Shown here: one piece after another, positions 1-11,200 of the stretch | Numbering within the stretch: position 1 is the first letter of the stretch | Layout: each line of letters starts with the position of its first letter | Origin: Lineus longissimus | Lineage: Eukaryota; Nemertea; Pilidiophora; Heteronemertea; Lineidae | Length of the DNA: 64,000 nt | Reading direction: 5' to 3' | NCBI RefSeq assembly: GCF_910592395.1 | Contig: NC_088324.1 | Span: 6,476,953-6,540,952 of the forward strand | Translations under genes and position numbers: made by a program | Notes under the pieces: model-generated | The model's database searches: none | Seen by the model: the letters and a program-made list of their open reading frames with translations, nothing else | What the model was told of the DNA's origin: nothing

Positions 1-317
1 CACACACACAAACAACGAGAGCATTGCTATAAATACAATTGAAAGTTATTCTGAAAATTGTGATCATTGATACCTTTTTTATTGGCTACCCGATATATCC
101 TTTCAAACTCAATCTACTTTCCACTCAAGCAAAAAATGATTTATTAATAACAATGACACAAGAAACATTTTGTTTCTCATAGCGAGAACTCGATCAATAT
201 ATTATATAGATATTAAACGTATTGACTTCATATAGTTCATATAATGTAATATTACAACGGCGAATTCAAAGCAAAACTGGACATCCCATCGCTATTTTCC
301 AAATGGTTCAAGGCACT
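1..317 (+). promoter_or_regulatory. 5' spacer of first gene copy (putative promoter)
   Basis: This is the stretch that precedes exon 1 in most units. It begins in a CA-rich run and contains an AT-rich TATA-like block (around 195-215, 'tcaatatattatatag'). It keeps the same order of motifs as the spacers at 12.25-12.6, 18.43-18.8, 30.95-31.3 and 47.8-48.1 kb. No coding exon is seen. The promoter role is inferred only from position and conservation between units. Confidence 0.4.
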
Positions 318-603
318 AGGTCGTATTCGACTTGGTACAAGAGTAAGACCGATTATGACAGTTGATCGGAATCATGGCATAGACTCCAAAAACGTGCTGT
401 TAATTGACTTCAACTTTTGTTGGTGTTTGATGGTGGCATCAGTGATGATTTCGTTGTGATAGGTCGTATTCGACTTGTTACAAGAGTAAGACCGATTATG
501 ACAGTTGATCGGAATCATGGCATAGATTCCAAAAACGTGCTGTTAATTGACTTCAACATTTGTTGGTGTTTGATGGTGGCATCAGTGATGATTTCGTTGT
601 CAT
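318..603 (+). repeat. 143-bp tandem duplication inside exon 1 region
   Basis: The segment 318-460 is repeated as 461-603, both starting 'aggtcgtattcgactt'. The period is not a multiple of three, so only the second copy runs in frame into the rest of exon 1. The junction falls in the motif 'gatgatttcgttgt', where other rearrangements in this window also break. Confidence 0.8.
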
Positions 604-1023
604 ACTTAATGTGCATATGTGCACTTATAACACTTAATATAGGAGGTGTGACTGCTGGCTCTCCCCCGAAGGGTAAGACAGAGACTACGATATAAGGGCA
701 TTGTTGTTCCCAACAAGTTAGTCAGAGATTTGGCTTTAACTTACGAACATAACGTGAAGTCAAAGTACACGCTATATTCGTGACCTAACATGTTTGAACA
801 TCTGACCTCGGGCTAGAACACCGATGATGGCCCAGACGACCATGTGTTAATGAGAGATGAAATGCTTATGACCACGTGCGGGGGGGGGGGGGGTGTCCTC
901 AATTAAAGTCATTATAGTTTAAGTATTCGCTGCAAGAAACTGTCGTTTATGGGTTCTTGTTATTATAATATGATTGTTAGCTCTTCTGGATTACAAGCTT
1001 GATGGATCTGATCCGGATATACG
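498..1023 (+). pseudogene. LamG/PAN family gene fragment, exons 1-2 only (copy 1)
   Basis: Exon 1 is 498-672. It starts MTVDRNHGID, has a hydrophobic stretch, and ends ...TAGSPPK before a G|GTAAG donor in phase 1. Exon 2 is 981-1023; an acceptor 'gttag' leads to codons for LLDYKLDGSDPDI, ending at a CG|GTTTGT donor in phase 2. No exon 3 or 4 follows, because the pogo element in intron 2 is cut at about 2006 and joined to another exon 1. A G14 run lies in intron 1 (880-893). The copy cannot make the full protein. Confidence 0.7.
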
Positions 1024-1046
1024 GTTTGTATATCACAGTACATTTG

Positions 1047-2006
1047 CAGTAAGTAGTTTGAATTTTATCGGTCTTTTCGCAAGTTAGGCCAAACCTTATC
1101 AAAGTGAGTGTGCGTAATGGGTACAAGAGGGGTGTTCAAAGCACACACTACCGCAAGGAATATTATGACACGATCAGGACAGATTGTCCTGTCATAAGAT
1201 AATGTTTAATTCATGCCATTTGAAAAAGACATGAGTAAGCCAAAGTTTGAAGAAAGCATTGATGCATTCTGATTTGAATGATCACTTAACTTTGAATGGG
1301 CCTAGATCAGTAGATGACTGACCAACACTAAAGCTGACCTGTCCGTAATTACACTTTATTTCCAATCATGAAAAATTCAGTACATTCGGTGTTTGAAAAT
1401 GTCCTTTTCTAAATCAAGTCTCATTACTTTTAAGGTACATTCAGATTTCTGACCATAGGAACAGTGGAATTATAAGGCATCACCTGGATCATTATTCTTA
1501 AGGTCATCAAAATCAATCTCATTGTCCTCAGCATCTTCATCTTCCAGAAGGTCATCAGCAATATTTCTGTACTCCCTGTTTTCATTCGGGACGAGTCCGC
1601 CTACCTGAAAGGCACGTGCTTTGGATTCAGGAGGACGTCATCCAAAGCTCGGCTATGTAGAACAGATGCAAAGGGTATTCTGGGACAGGTGCCATCGGCT
1701 GCAGTATTTGCATGCTTCCAGTCTTTCCAGCGGCGCTGACGTGAGCTCTAAATGCCCTCATAATGGTCAAGTCCAAAGGTTGACTCATAGATGTGCACCG
1801 CGCGCGAATGTTATCAAGGAGCACACCAGCTTCTACAATAGGAGCACAGAATTCATCAGCCAAGTGAGGTCTAAACTGATCTAAGAGTAAAAGCCTTGTA
1901 TTTGGTTCAAATTCACCAATGAATGGAAAAAAGACTTCATCAAGCCAATGTTGGAGTGTGTCATGATTCTGCAACCCTGTCCGTGATGAAGTGACACGGA
2001 CATTTT
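1047..2006 (-). mobile_element. pogo-like DNA transposon, truncated (copy 1)
   Basis: The left terminal inverted repeat starts CAGTAAGT and includes TTTTATCGGTCTTTTCGC. It lies just after exon 2, as in all other units. On the - strand, 1377-2006 encodes the C-terminal part of a pogo/Tigger-type DDE transposase, including LLLDQFRPHL and SQPLD. The element stops abruptly at about 2006, where exon-1 sequence of another unit begins, so the N-terminal half and the right terminal repeat are missing. Confidence 0.75.
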
Positions 2007-2007
2007 T

Positions 2008-2091
2008 CGATGATTTCGTGGTCATACTTTATGTGCATATGTGCGCTTACAACACGTATAGGAGATGTGACTGCTGGCTCTCCCCTGAAAG
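2008..2091 (+). pseudogene. Exon 1 fragment of LamG/PAN family gene (copy 2)
   Basis: This 3' part of exon 1 encodes MISWSYFMCICAL...TAGSPLK up to a G|GTAAA donor. It is fused directly to the broken pogo element, so the start of the exon is gone. Its partner exon 2 is the remnant at 6396-6438, now separated by the piggyBac insertion in intron 1. Confidence 0.65.
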
Positions 2092-2892
2092 GTAAAACAG
2101 AGACCACGCGAAAGCTGAGGGTTGGTGAGGTGTCCTCATATTGTTCTATTGTTAATCGGACACAAAGGATTATGGAGCCATGTGTACCATTACGATGTAA
2201 GGATATGTTTTTCCATTAAGTTAGTCTGTGGCTAACTTACGGACATAACGCCAACTCAAAGTTCACGCTATCTTCGTTACGTGACATCGGCTAAGAACAC
2301 CGATGATGGGGCATACGAACATGTGTTAATGCGTAGAAATGAAATGCTTCATTAAAACACGTTGAGTGCCAGCTACAAATTTAGTAGTATTTGTAAGTTC
2401 CTTCCGGTGGCCGCCTACGAGTTCATTCGTAGTATCATACCTCTACTCTACAATCATTAATTTCCCCCAAAGACACATTTTAAAGGTATTCATGCCCAGT
2501 TGCCAAGTACTAAGTGTATGGACAATCATAATGACAAATCGCATCTCATGAATACAGATTACTTCAATTAAAAAATCAAGTTACATACTGTCACCAGGAA
2601 GTCAAGTTGCAAGTTGTCGCCAAGAAGCATGTATGTTCCTGAAAAGTTCTATATCTTCCTGAAACGTTCTATCCTTATGAAATTTGAAGGAAAACCATTT
2701 TCATAACATCGGTTTCAACAAAATGAGTCAATAAATGCACATTCTCGTGCAGTTTTACATCGTGTCACAAAAACATGTTAGGTACTCCGGTTCATCCACA
2801 TTTTGAAAATACAGAACAATTGGAACATGAAACATCTAAAACACTTCCAAATCTACTACTTCGGTGTCTACTATCTCTTCTATTCTACCCAA

Positions 2893-5800
2893 TTATGCCA
2901 GTCCAATTGTGTAATAGTGCCTGAAACAAACATCACTGCAGAGAGCCAGCTTGTCTGCACATGTTGGACAGAAGTATCTGGTTTCTTTTCTCACACCCCG
3001 TCTTGTGTAAACGCGGAAAGGTTTAGTTGGTCGTTGTTTCTTCTATGATGGTTGAATGGAATTCAAGAAATGGAAGTTGTTCGCATCTGCCACTGGTTCA
3101 GGTTGCCTCTGTAAGCGTTCCACAACTTTAAGCCCAAGTAAGTGCTTTATGACGGTTTCGCGAAACTTGAGTTGTCGCATTGTGCTTCCAGTTTCAGCCT
3201 TGTACAACATATGTTCATTCGAAATCCAAATCTCAACCAAGTGAAGAGCCATCTTCTTATACCATCTGATAGTTTTGCGTAGTGCTGAGTAAATACGACA
3301 GCATTTGATCAGATCGATCGATACCGGACATACAAAGATTGCGAACGCGCACAATATTGGGTTTTTGCGATGCCTTGTTATTCCGGTTGCGGACCTCCAC
3401 CATCTCATCGCGGTGCACATTGCTTATTGTCAACATTTCCCGTTTATCCTTCCACTTGCAAAAAACGACTGACTCAGACCGTGCCCATGTCATTTCACCT
3501 TTCCTCAGCGTTTTGTTGGTCACATCCTGAGGCTTCTCCTTCCGATCACTACGGAGGGTTCCACTGCTGTACGTCGAATGAGTGGCTAGTTTCTTAGCGA
3601 GGGACACTGAATTGTAAAAATTGCCAGTGAAGACAGTGTGGACTTTGTCTGAGAAGTCATCACCAAGAAGATACAGGACTATTGCTCCAGTTTGACCAAG
3701 ATTGTGGGGATCTGGGTGCCCTTCTCCAGTGTAAAGACTAAGCCTGAGTGCAATCCCGTCGGACTCGCAGAGCTCGTACAGCTTCATCCCGTATTTGTGC
3801 TTTTTGTTCTTGATGTATACTGTCTGGATAATAACCTTCCCGCAAAAGAACCATAGATTCAGCGATACTTAGATCCCTCCCAGGATAGTAGATTTCATCC
3901 ATCACCGTGTTCATATGGTTAGAAAAGGGGAGTATCTTTTACTGGCGATCATTGTGTTTTGACCGACTACGTTATCAGCAAAGTGCCAGAATCATAGAAG
4001 CCACTGAAAACGATTCCGACTCATGACTTTGCTGAACATAGGGCAATGGTAGAGGGGGTCCTTACTCCAGTAGATCGCTATAGTGGGTTGCGTGTCTTTA
4101 CACAACGCAAGACGAGAATTCCTACGTAGCGGACCCTTTGCAGCAATTTGAGCAGCTGCGTATCTATCAGTCTCAGTTACCATGAGATCAATAACTTCCT
4201 GGGTAGAGAACAGGTCAAAGAAATCAGCTGGCTCATGAAATACCATTTGAATTTTTAAACCAGGTATTTCTTTGAAAGGATATACAGGTGGATCTTGATG
4301 GGTGTTTGTCCACTGATGAACGGTTGGTGCAGCAGCTTGGGCCTATAATGAAATAATGAAATTTTACCCTGGGTAAAACAACTATTTCTCTGAATTTCAC
4401 TGATATACAAGTGTCGTTTTATCTGTCATCGACATACCTGGGATGCCACGATTCGGGGTTGGTGTACTGCAGGCTGTCGCTGAACTGTCTGCCAGAATCA
4501 TAGAAGCCACTGGGAACGATTCCGACTCATGACTTTGCTGAACATATGGCAGTGGTAGAGGGGGTCCTTACTCCAGTAGATCGCTATAGTTGGTTGTGTG
4601 TTAGGACCCATCTGAACAAGAAGGCCGAGAAAGGCCCTCATTTCTGACGCATCTGTGTCTTTCCATACCGCAAGACGAGAATTCCTACGTAGCGGACCAT
4701 TTGCAGCAATTTGAGCAGATGCGTATCTATTAGTCTCAGTAACCATGAGATCAATAACTTCCTGGGTAGAGAACAGGTCAAAGAAATCAGTTGGCTCATG
4801 AAATACCATCAGAAGTTTCAAACCAGGTATTTCTTTGAAAGGATATACAGGTGGATCTTGATGGGTGTTTGTCCACTGATGAACGGTTGGTGCAGCAGCT
4901 TGGGCCTATAATGAAATAATGAAATTTTACCCTGGGTAAAACAACTATTTCTCTGAATTTCACTGATATACAAGTGTCGTTTTATCTGTCATCGACATAC
5001 CTGGGATGCCACGATTCGGGGTTGGTGTACTGCAGGCTGTCGCTGAACTGGAGCTGCTCTGTGAGCCTTATGAAATAAAAAAAATCTAGCCCGGATAAAA
5101 CAATTGTATCTCTAAATACACTGATATACCAGATTCATGTTCTCTGCATTGGCATACCTGGGATGCAATTTCTTTGGTTGCTTGAGGTTGCTGCTGGATT
5201 GAAACAGCTGCTTGATAAGCTTGAGCCTGTATTGAAATGATAAAATTCCAGCCTGGGTAAAACGACTTGATATCTGAACTATCTGATAAGTTTCGTTTTA
5301 TCTGCTATTGACATACCTGTCGTTGGGGTAGGCCTACTGCAAACTGCTGATGGTTTGAACCTCCTCTACCACGGTCTTTGCCACCACGATTGCGTACACC
5401 ATGCCCTTGCACAAGAATTAGTGGAGGGGTAACGGTTCTGGCCAGATTTTGTCCCCGACCCCCTCTTGTGCGTGGATCCCTAGGCATCAGATGCCTCTTC
5501 TGATCAGATGCATCGTCTGGTGTAGCGGGGGTCGTCTGTTGCAGCTGGGTGCTCGTAGCTTGCAACATTACTGGTGTTCATATCAGAAGGATCGTTATCA
5601 GGAGGATCAGTATGGATCAGGGATTCGTCTGCACTAGTAACAGATGCAGAATCTACCTCCATATCAGATTCCTCGTGCATAAACTGATCAGCAACTTGAC
5701 TTGCTGTCAGTGCCAAATGACCACGCCAAATGAAAATTACAGAAGTACGACGTGGTGGAACATGGGAGCAGATGACGTAGTAGCACACAGAAAAGACGGC
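2893..5800 (-). pseudogene. piggyBac transposase, decayed, multi-exon
   Basis: Read on the - strand there is an acidic N-terminus (5504-5790, with MHEESDMEVDS), then an R/G-rich segment (5305-5568), then short Q-rich exons separated by introns. The DDE_Tnp_1_7 domain follows: TETNRYA and AFLGLLVQMG at 4498-4821, GDDFSDKVHTVFTGNFYNS and SGIDRSDQMLSY at 3257-3787, and WYKKMALHLVEIW at 3043-3300. A C-terminal CxxC...C...CF zinc-binding tail lies at 2893-3040. Lesions visible: the first catalytic Asp is Ala (SIAESM where the family has DESM), there is a frameshift just before KLYELCE, and an in-frame TAG separates the zinc tail. It is not expected to be active. Confidence 0.8.
3984..5050 (-). repeat. 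Tandem duplication of piggyBac N-terminal exon with its intron
   Basis: The blocks 3984-4487 and 4491-5050 are near-identical. Each holds the exon with VFHEP.DFFDLFSTQEVIDL and the intron upstream of it. The second copy has about 55 bp more (coding DASEMRAFLGLLVQMG), which the first lacks. Similar intron sequence recurs twice more at 5060-5160 and 5230-5320, so the small exon-intron module was copied several times. Confidence 0.75.
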
Positions 5801-5882
5801 AATTTCGAATGTACCATTGTTTATTTGAAGATAGGACTGTAGATATTCCCAAGTGCCAAGGTACAACTCGTTGTCTGGCAAT

Positions 5883-6035
5883 GGCGGGCAACTTCCTTCC
5901 AGGTGGCCAGGCTATGAGTCGTATCATGGCCTCCTCGATGGAAGTTCCTTCCAGGAAGCCAGGCTGTGGGTCGTATCATGGCCTCCTGGATGGAAGTTCC
6001 CCGTCATTGCCAACCCAAGAGTCGTACCTTGGCAC
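5883..6035. repeat. Minisatellite, about 3 copies of a ~52-bp unit
   Basis: Three imperfect copies share 'aagttccttccagg' and 'gtcgtatcatggcctcct'. They lie inside the piggyBac element, upstream of its transposase, so they may be part of its 5' region. Open frames here are low-complexity translations of the repeat, not a gene. Confidence 0.7.
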
Positions 6036-6395
6036 ATGGGGGAAATGTTCTTCAGTGGTGGCAACTACGAAAATTATATATTGCTTTATTTGTCATTCAA
6101 TTAGGTTTAGGAACCTCGTTCCCACCTATTTGGAGTCTCTACGGACTAATGCATGGACTGTACTAAAAGTCACACATTGGCACCTGGGATCAGAAATCAA
6201 ATATTGGCCTGGCACTCAACGTGTTAATTGGTGTGACCACAGGGGGGACAGGGAAAAGGGAAAGACTTACCAGTTAACCTTAAAATTTTATTAGAATTAA
6301 AGCTATAATAGTTTGCGCATTCACTGCAAGAAACTATCGTTTATGGGTTGTAGTACCAGTTCCACAATAGCTTATTAGAACAACATGATTGTCAG

Positions 6396-6438
6396 CTCTT
6401 CTTGACTACAAGCTTGATGGATCTGATCCTGATATACG
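6396..6438 (+). pseudogene. Exon 2 remnant of copy 2
   Basis: The acceptor 'gtcag' is followed by codons for LLDYKLDGSDPDI. The donor has changed from CG|GT to CGGGTT, which displaces the splice phase. Intron-2-like sequence follows to about 6985. No LamG exon of this copy remains, because the sequence passes straight into exon 1 of the next copy. Confidence 0.6.
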
Positions 6439-6782
6439 GGTTGTATATCACAGCAAGATAAAGAGTTACAGCAGGCTTCAGGCCACACCGGGTCACTTTA
6501 GCCCAATAGTAATAGTAGGCATAGCGAAGTTCAACTGAAGGTGATTAAAACATGACAAATCACAATGCATATTCTGTGACGTCTACCTCGGCCAATAATT
6601 ACGCAATATATAACTGAATGATACTTTATTACGCACCTCCTATCTCCTGGTTACAACTTTAATAATAACATATAACGTACGACGCTGTCAGTACGGAGAG
6701 CAGCTCTTGACTGCCACCAGGCCCACACCCGCTCACATTTATAAGGTCACCCGTGAGCAATCTCGTCCCCAGGCGCCACAAT

Positions 6783-7850
6783 TCTATCACGTGACTCACC
6801 ACACCGTGCATGTACCAACACGACCTAGTGTGCACCGATGTCAAAGCCTTCGCGTCAAGAGGAGGAGGCTGTTCGGTTTGACAGGAAAATTAGCACGTCG
6901 TCGTATTGTTTGGAAGCCATATACATTGATCAAAATATCATTTCTTGATTTCCATCCCGTGTCATCAATGGCAAACTTAATTTTCACTATGGTGGCATCA
7001 GTGATGATTTCGTTGTCATACTTTATGTGCATATGTGCGCTTATAACACTTATAGGAGGTGTGACTGCTAGCTCTCCCCCGAAAGGTGAGACAGAGACCA
7101 CTCGAAAGCTGAGGGTTGGTGAGGTGTCCTCATATTGTTCTCTTGATGATAGTTAAATTGGCTAACTGACGGACATAACGTCAAGTCGAAATACACGCTA
7201 TATTCGTGACCTTACATGGTTGAACAACTTGCCTCGGCCTAGAACACCGATGATGGGCGAGACGAACATGTGTTAATGCTGAGAGATGAAATGCTTTATT
7301 AATTGGTGTAACCACAGGGGGGACAGGGAAAAGGGAAACGAGTAATCAGTTTACCTTAAAACGTTCTTGAAATAAAAGTCATTATCTGTATAGTTTATGC
7401 ATTTGCTGCAAGAAACTATCGTTTATGGGTTGTAGTACTAGTATCACAGTCGCTCATTAGAAATACTAATGTTATAATAACACGATTGTCAGCTCTTCTG
7501 GATTGCAAGCTTGATGGATCTGATCCTGATATACGGTTTGTATAACCACAGCACAATATACAGTTACTAGCTTCAGGCCGCTTCGGGCCACTTACGCCAA
7601 ATGGTAATAGTAGGCAGAGAGAAGTTCCATTGAAGGTGATAAAAAGAAGACGAATCACAATGAATGGACTATCACGTGACTCACCACACGGTGCATGTAC
7701 CAACACGACGTAGTGTGCACCGATGTCAAGAGGAGGCAGTTCGGTTGACAGGAAAATTAGCACGTCGTCGTATTATTTGGAAGCCATTGACATTTATCAA
7801 ACTATCGTTTCTTGTTTTCCATCCGGTATCAATTGCAAACTTAATTTTCG
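6783..7850 (+). repeat. Pair of ~200-bp direct repeats (6783-6985 and 7670-7850)
   Basis: Both copies start near 'cacgtgactcaccac' and end near 'gcaaacttaattttc'. The second precedes exon 3 and is the natural 3' end of intron 2. The first has been joined to exon 1 at about 6985. This supports unequal recombination between units in this older part of the array. Confidence 0.6.
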
Positions 7851-8443
7851 CCATAATCAGTTTCTTCGTAGCCTGATTGGAAATGCGAGATATGTTGAAT
7901 CTCTAGTTTTTGGAAAGGTGCTTCAGTTTAATGATAAGAACGCATCTGCAATTTTACCCCATATAAATTTATTTGAATTGAAAGATATGACTATCATGTT
8001 TTATATAAGATCTGATCAGATCAAATCTCCAAAAAATCATTTGATGGGTTTCTATAATAAAAGAAGAAAGATTGACATAGGATATAACGACTGTAAAGAA
8101 GTGTTGATTATTGTTTGGCAAATTAATCAAAATAAAGGTGATCATCAGAACATTGCAGACGCTTCTTATTTTTCTCTCGGCTATTATTCCATTCTCAGTC
8201 GTATAAGTTGGCAGCATTTTGCTGTTACGATTACCAAGTATAAGGATAATAGTCAGCCTCACGTGAAACTTTATAGAAACGGCAACCTCTTAAGAAGATC
8301 AGGTGATAGGCGAAATCAAGCACCGCACTTGGGTGGAACGTTTTCAATTTTGGGTAACTCCATTTCAGTGAGTCAATTGTCGAATTTGAGATTTTACCCT
8401 TCTGTCATGACAAAACATGATATTTTGAGATACCAAAAAAGAG
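6968..8443 (+). CDS. Divergent LamG-like gene copy (copy 3), exons 1-3
   Basis: Exon 1 (6968-7085) starts MANLIFTMVASVMIS and reads as a signal peptide of about 33 residues ending GVTA. Exon 2 is 7493-7535. Exon 3 (7872-8443) is open throughout. It has Laminin_G_3 features: KVLQFNDKNASA, a beta-strand-rich core, SWQHFAVTITKYK, VKLYRNGNLL and LSNLRFYPSVMT near the end. The sequence is clearly more diverged than the other copies, which are close to one another. Intron 2 has no pogo element and so shows the ancestral empty site. The only exon 4 downstream (11629-11882) carries stops, so this may be a pseudogene or use another terminal exon. The upstream start is uncertain because exon 1 is fused to intron-2-like sequence at about 6985. 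Confidence 0.6.
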
Positions 8444-8659
8444 GTAGGTTTGTCAACTACTAGCTTGCTGGGTAACCTTGGAATCGAATAGGGAGCCTTA
8501 CCACATGACATGAACTGACAGCATTAGCTCTAGATTAGTCAGGGTGCTAAAGGCTAATAAATTATTTCTTAGAACATGGAAATGTCGGATGAAGTTTTTT
8601 TCTTCGCTGTTTTCTATAGTCTGGGGAGTGTTCATCAAGATCCAAGGGGGTGCCCGATG

Positions 8660-9130
8660 ATAGCATTTTTCAAAATATGCAAATTAAGCCCGCCATAACT
8701 GAAATTCCATTCATTTGTTATAACTCGATAAACATGCATCATAACAAAACAAAATTACACCAAGGGTATTTTTAATTGTAAATAAGTGTAAAAATAGAGT
8801 ATAGTTCCAAGGTTATCATGATCTGGCTAGCAGATAAACCCATAGCTGGTGATTGTATGCATTCAATAAGACTGGGATATGCAAATTGGATGCGGCCATT
8901 AATACAGAGGTTATCATGGTTTATCATTCAAACCAGGCCATTGCTGATGCGATTGTACGCGCTGCATAACATTGAAATATGCAAATTAGATGCTGCCATC
9001 ACGAAAGTCCATTTTCCGGTGATATCTCGTTAGCTATCTAGTATGATATCATCAAAGAAGTGTCATGATCTAGGCTATCATGTTCTATCATTCAGCTAAT
9101 ATCATAGCTATTGTGTTTTTAGTGATATGC
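8660..9130. repeat. Degenerate ~100-125-bp repeat with ATGCAAAT motifs
   Basis: The words 'atatgcaaatt' (near 8675, 8878 and 8975) and 'ttatcatg' or 'ctatcatg' alternate through the segment, with 'gatgcggccat' or 'gatgctgccat' following two of them. Copies are too diverged to set an exact period. Confidence 0.45.
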
Positions 9131-10439
9131 TAGGAGTTATGATAGTTTTTTTAATGATGAATCTAGAAGGGTATTCAGTCCTAAGCATCCTATCGGGTAA
9201 CATGCACAGTGCATTCTGAGACATGATAGGCCACTCATGATCACTTGCACCAGTTTGAATTGTGAGCGCTTTTGCTTTTGCATCCACATCGGATCATATA
9301 TAGTATGTATTCTAGGGGTTTGACACCATCTGGAATGATGGCTGCATTGTGTCAGTGACCTTTTTCTAAGTACTTCCATCTGAAGTTCTCAGGGTTTATT
9401 ACTAGCAAAAGATGGCGTTAATCTAAAGGACCATTGGCATTATTAAGGGCAATTATACTAAACTGTCGGCTACCCAGTCACCTCCTATTTTACAGTTTCC
9501 AGCATCAAATTGCACAAAAAAGGAAAAATTCAAACTCTGACTGAGTTATCGCGCTTGTCCTATGTTGACTCGGATTTGCCGCGAGTTAGCTTTCCACGCA
9601 TGGACTCTTTCCATGTGGAGCGATGCACTAGTAAAGCGTTTCCTGGAGCTAGGATCTACCCATTGACGTCATATTGCTGATATCGATTTTTCCGAACTCA
9701 CGCTGATGGCGCTTGATTACCTAGCTACTGCGACCATAAATGGAAATGTCGTTGCGTCTTAATAGCGGGGTGATGTGAACTTGGATCTCGGCGTGCACTC
9801 ACGTGGCGGGATAGTCTTTCGCGACAGGACTTGCGCGTACTGAAAATAACGAATAACGCGTTCTTCTACTATCTTAGAGCTGAAACAAAATTGGAATAGC
9901 ATCAAACACGTTCAGAAAAATAGTTTACTGATGAACCAGAAAAACAAACATACTGCCTACTAAAAAGCCGACTTTTATTTTAAGAGTCTGGATTGCTTGA
10001 TAGTGAGCGACTTCACAGTTTTTTGCAAATGCTTTACTTGTAGATGGACTAAAGAGCACGGTGTGGCAATATGCTCATTGCCATGTTCTCTTCTCCATAA
10101 CTACTTAGAGTCTGATTACTGACATGGTCTTTGAATCCTTCACCGTGTCAGGCAGACATAAAAGTAGTATGCTGTAGCTTGGTCCTTGATGTAATTAAAG
10201 TTAAGGTTCTACACGGCCATTGGTGATTTGACAACGAAATATTTTCCTACTCCAATACAACACTCCACTGTGACCACAACCGGAAAGGTATGCCTAGGAA
10301 GCAGCTGCCCTGTGATGTTGAGGTGCTTTCCTGCTGTTAGTTGTTTATCTACACTGCCCTTCCTTTACTTTTGGATTCCATCTTCAACGGTGCCGTAGTC
10401 AGATCACTTTCCTCAACGTGATCTTCGCCTGGAAGGCCT

Positions 10440-11200
10440 ATGGGCTTATCTAAAAGCTAGACCATGATAAGGTGGGAATTGGCTCTTATTCGATGACAAT
10501 GGTCCACATATTTTCTGAAATATTGCCAAAAACCGAATTTTGTTTACGAAGTGGCTATGTACACAGCCGACTGCTGTGTACGCAGGAACAAGTTGATTGC
10601 ATGCACAGCAGAGGCGAATTAACATAACCGCGTCATCAATGACGTCAGCTGGAGAAAAAAGGCGGTGGCGGTGGCGGTGGAAGAATTCCCCGCTTCCCTT
10701 CAAGTTGGGGCCAAATTCTCATCCTTTCCCGCCTTCCAAACAGCTCTCTCTGTCGGTATCAGGAGCAACGCAACGTTGCCTTTGTAATATGGCACTCTAG
10801 AACCATCGACAAACAATAAAGAGTCTTTAAAAATGATGGGAAAATTTTACAGCACTTTATTACGCGTATGTCAAGTACAACTGCAAGCATGGTGAAAAAC
10901 ATGCAAGCAGAAGCCCGGGTTTTTAGATGGCATGTGTGCCATATGACCAAAACAGTTTTCTCCAGCCAGCGAAGTCTGCTGTGTACTCTAGACAATGTGC
11001 GTGCCTGAACATTGTATACACAGCATGTTGTGTATTAAAGAGAAAATGTTGTTCGGATTCACAGCAGGTAGCATAAAATCGGAGGCGGAGCGTTATAATG
11101 TGCCTAATGAATATTAATATAAAACGCTGTGAACATAAACATACTGTCTGTTGCATACACAGCATGCTGTGTACATATCCTCTTCCTTTTGATTATGGCC
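10440..11200. mobile_element. Possible MITE with tgctgtgtac palindromes
   Basis: Short palindromes of the form 'tacacagc...gctgtgta' occur at about 10557-10583, 11016-11035 and 11153-11176. A half copy 'gcatgcacagcag' lies near 10600. The pattern suggests terminal or subterminal inverted repeats of a small non-autonomous element. I could not define its ends or a target duplication. Confidence 0.35.

Larger units (their letters stand above)
2356..6223 (-). mobile_element. piggyBac-family DNA transposon
   Basis: The terminal inverted repeats are CACGTTGAGTGCCAG (2358-2372) and its reverse complement (6209-6223). They are flanked by TTAA target duplications at 2352-2355 and 6224-6227; the left end has two extra A. 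TTAA duplications are the hallmark of piggyBac. The unoccupied site is visible at about 7300 ('gctttattaattggtg'). Inside is a broken piggyBac transposase on the - strand, a tandem duplication of transposase exons, and a short minisatellite near the right end. Confidence 0.85.

Noticed and set aside
5853-6294. ORFs of 83-161 codons at the right end of the piggyBac element
   Set aside because: They are products of the 52-bp minisatellite in several frames, with no domain.
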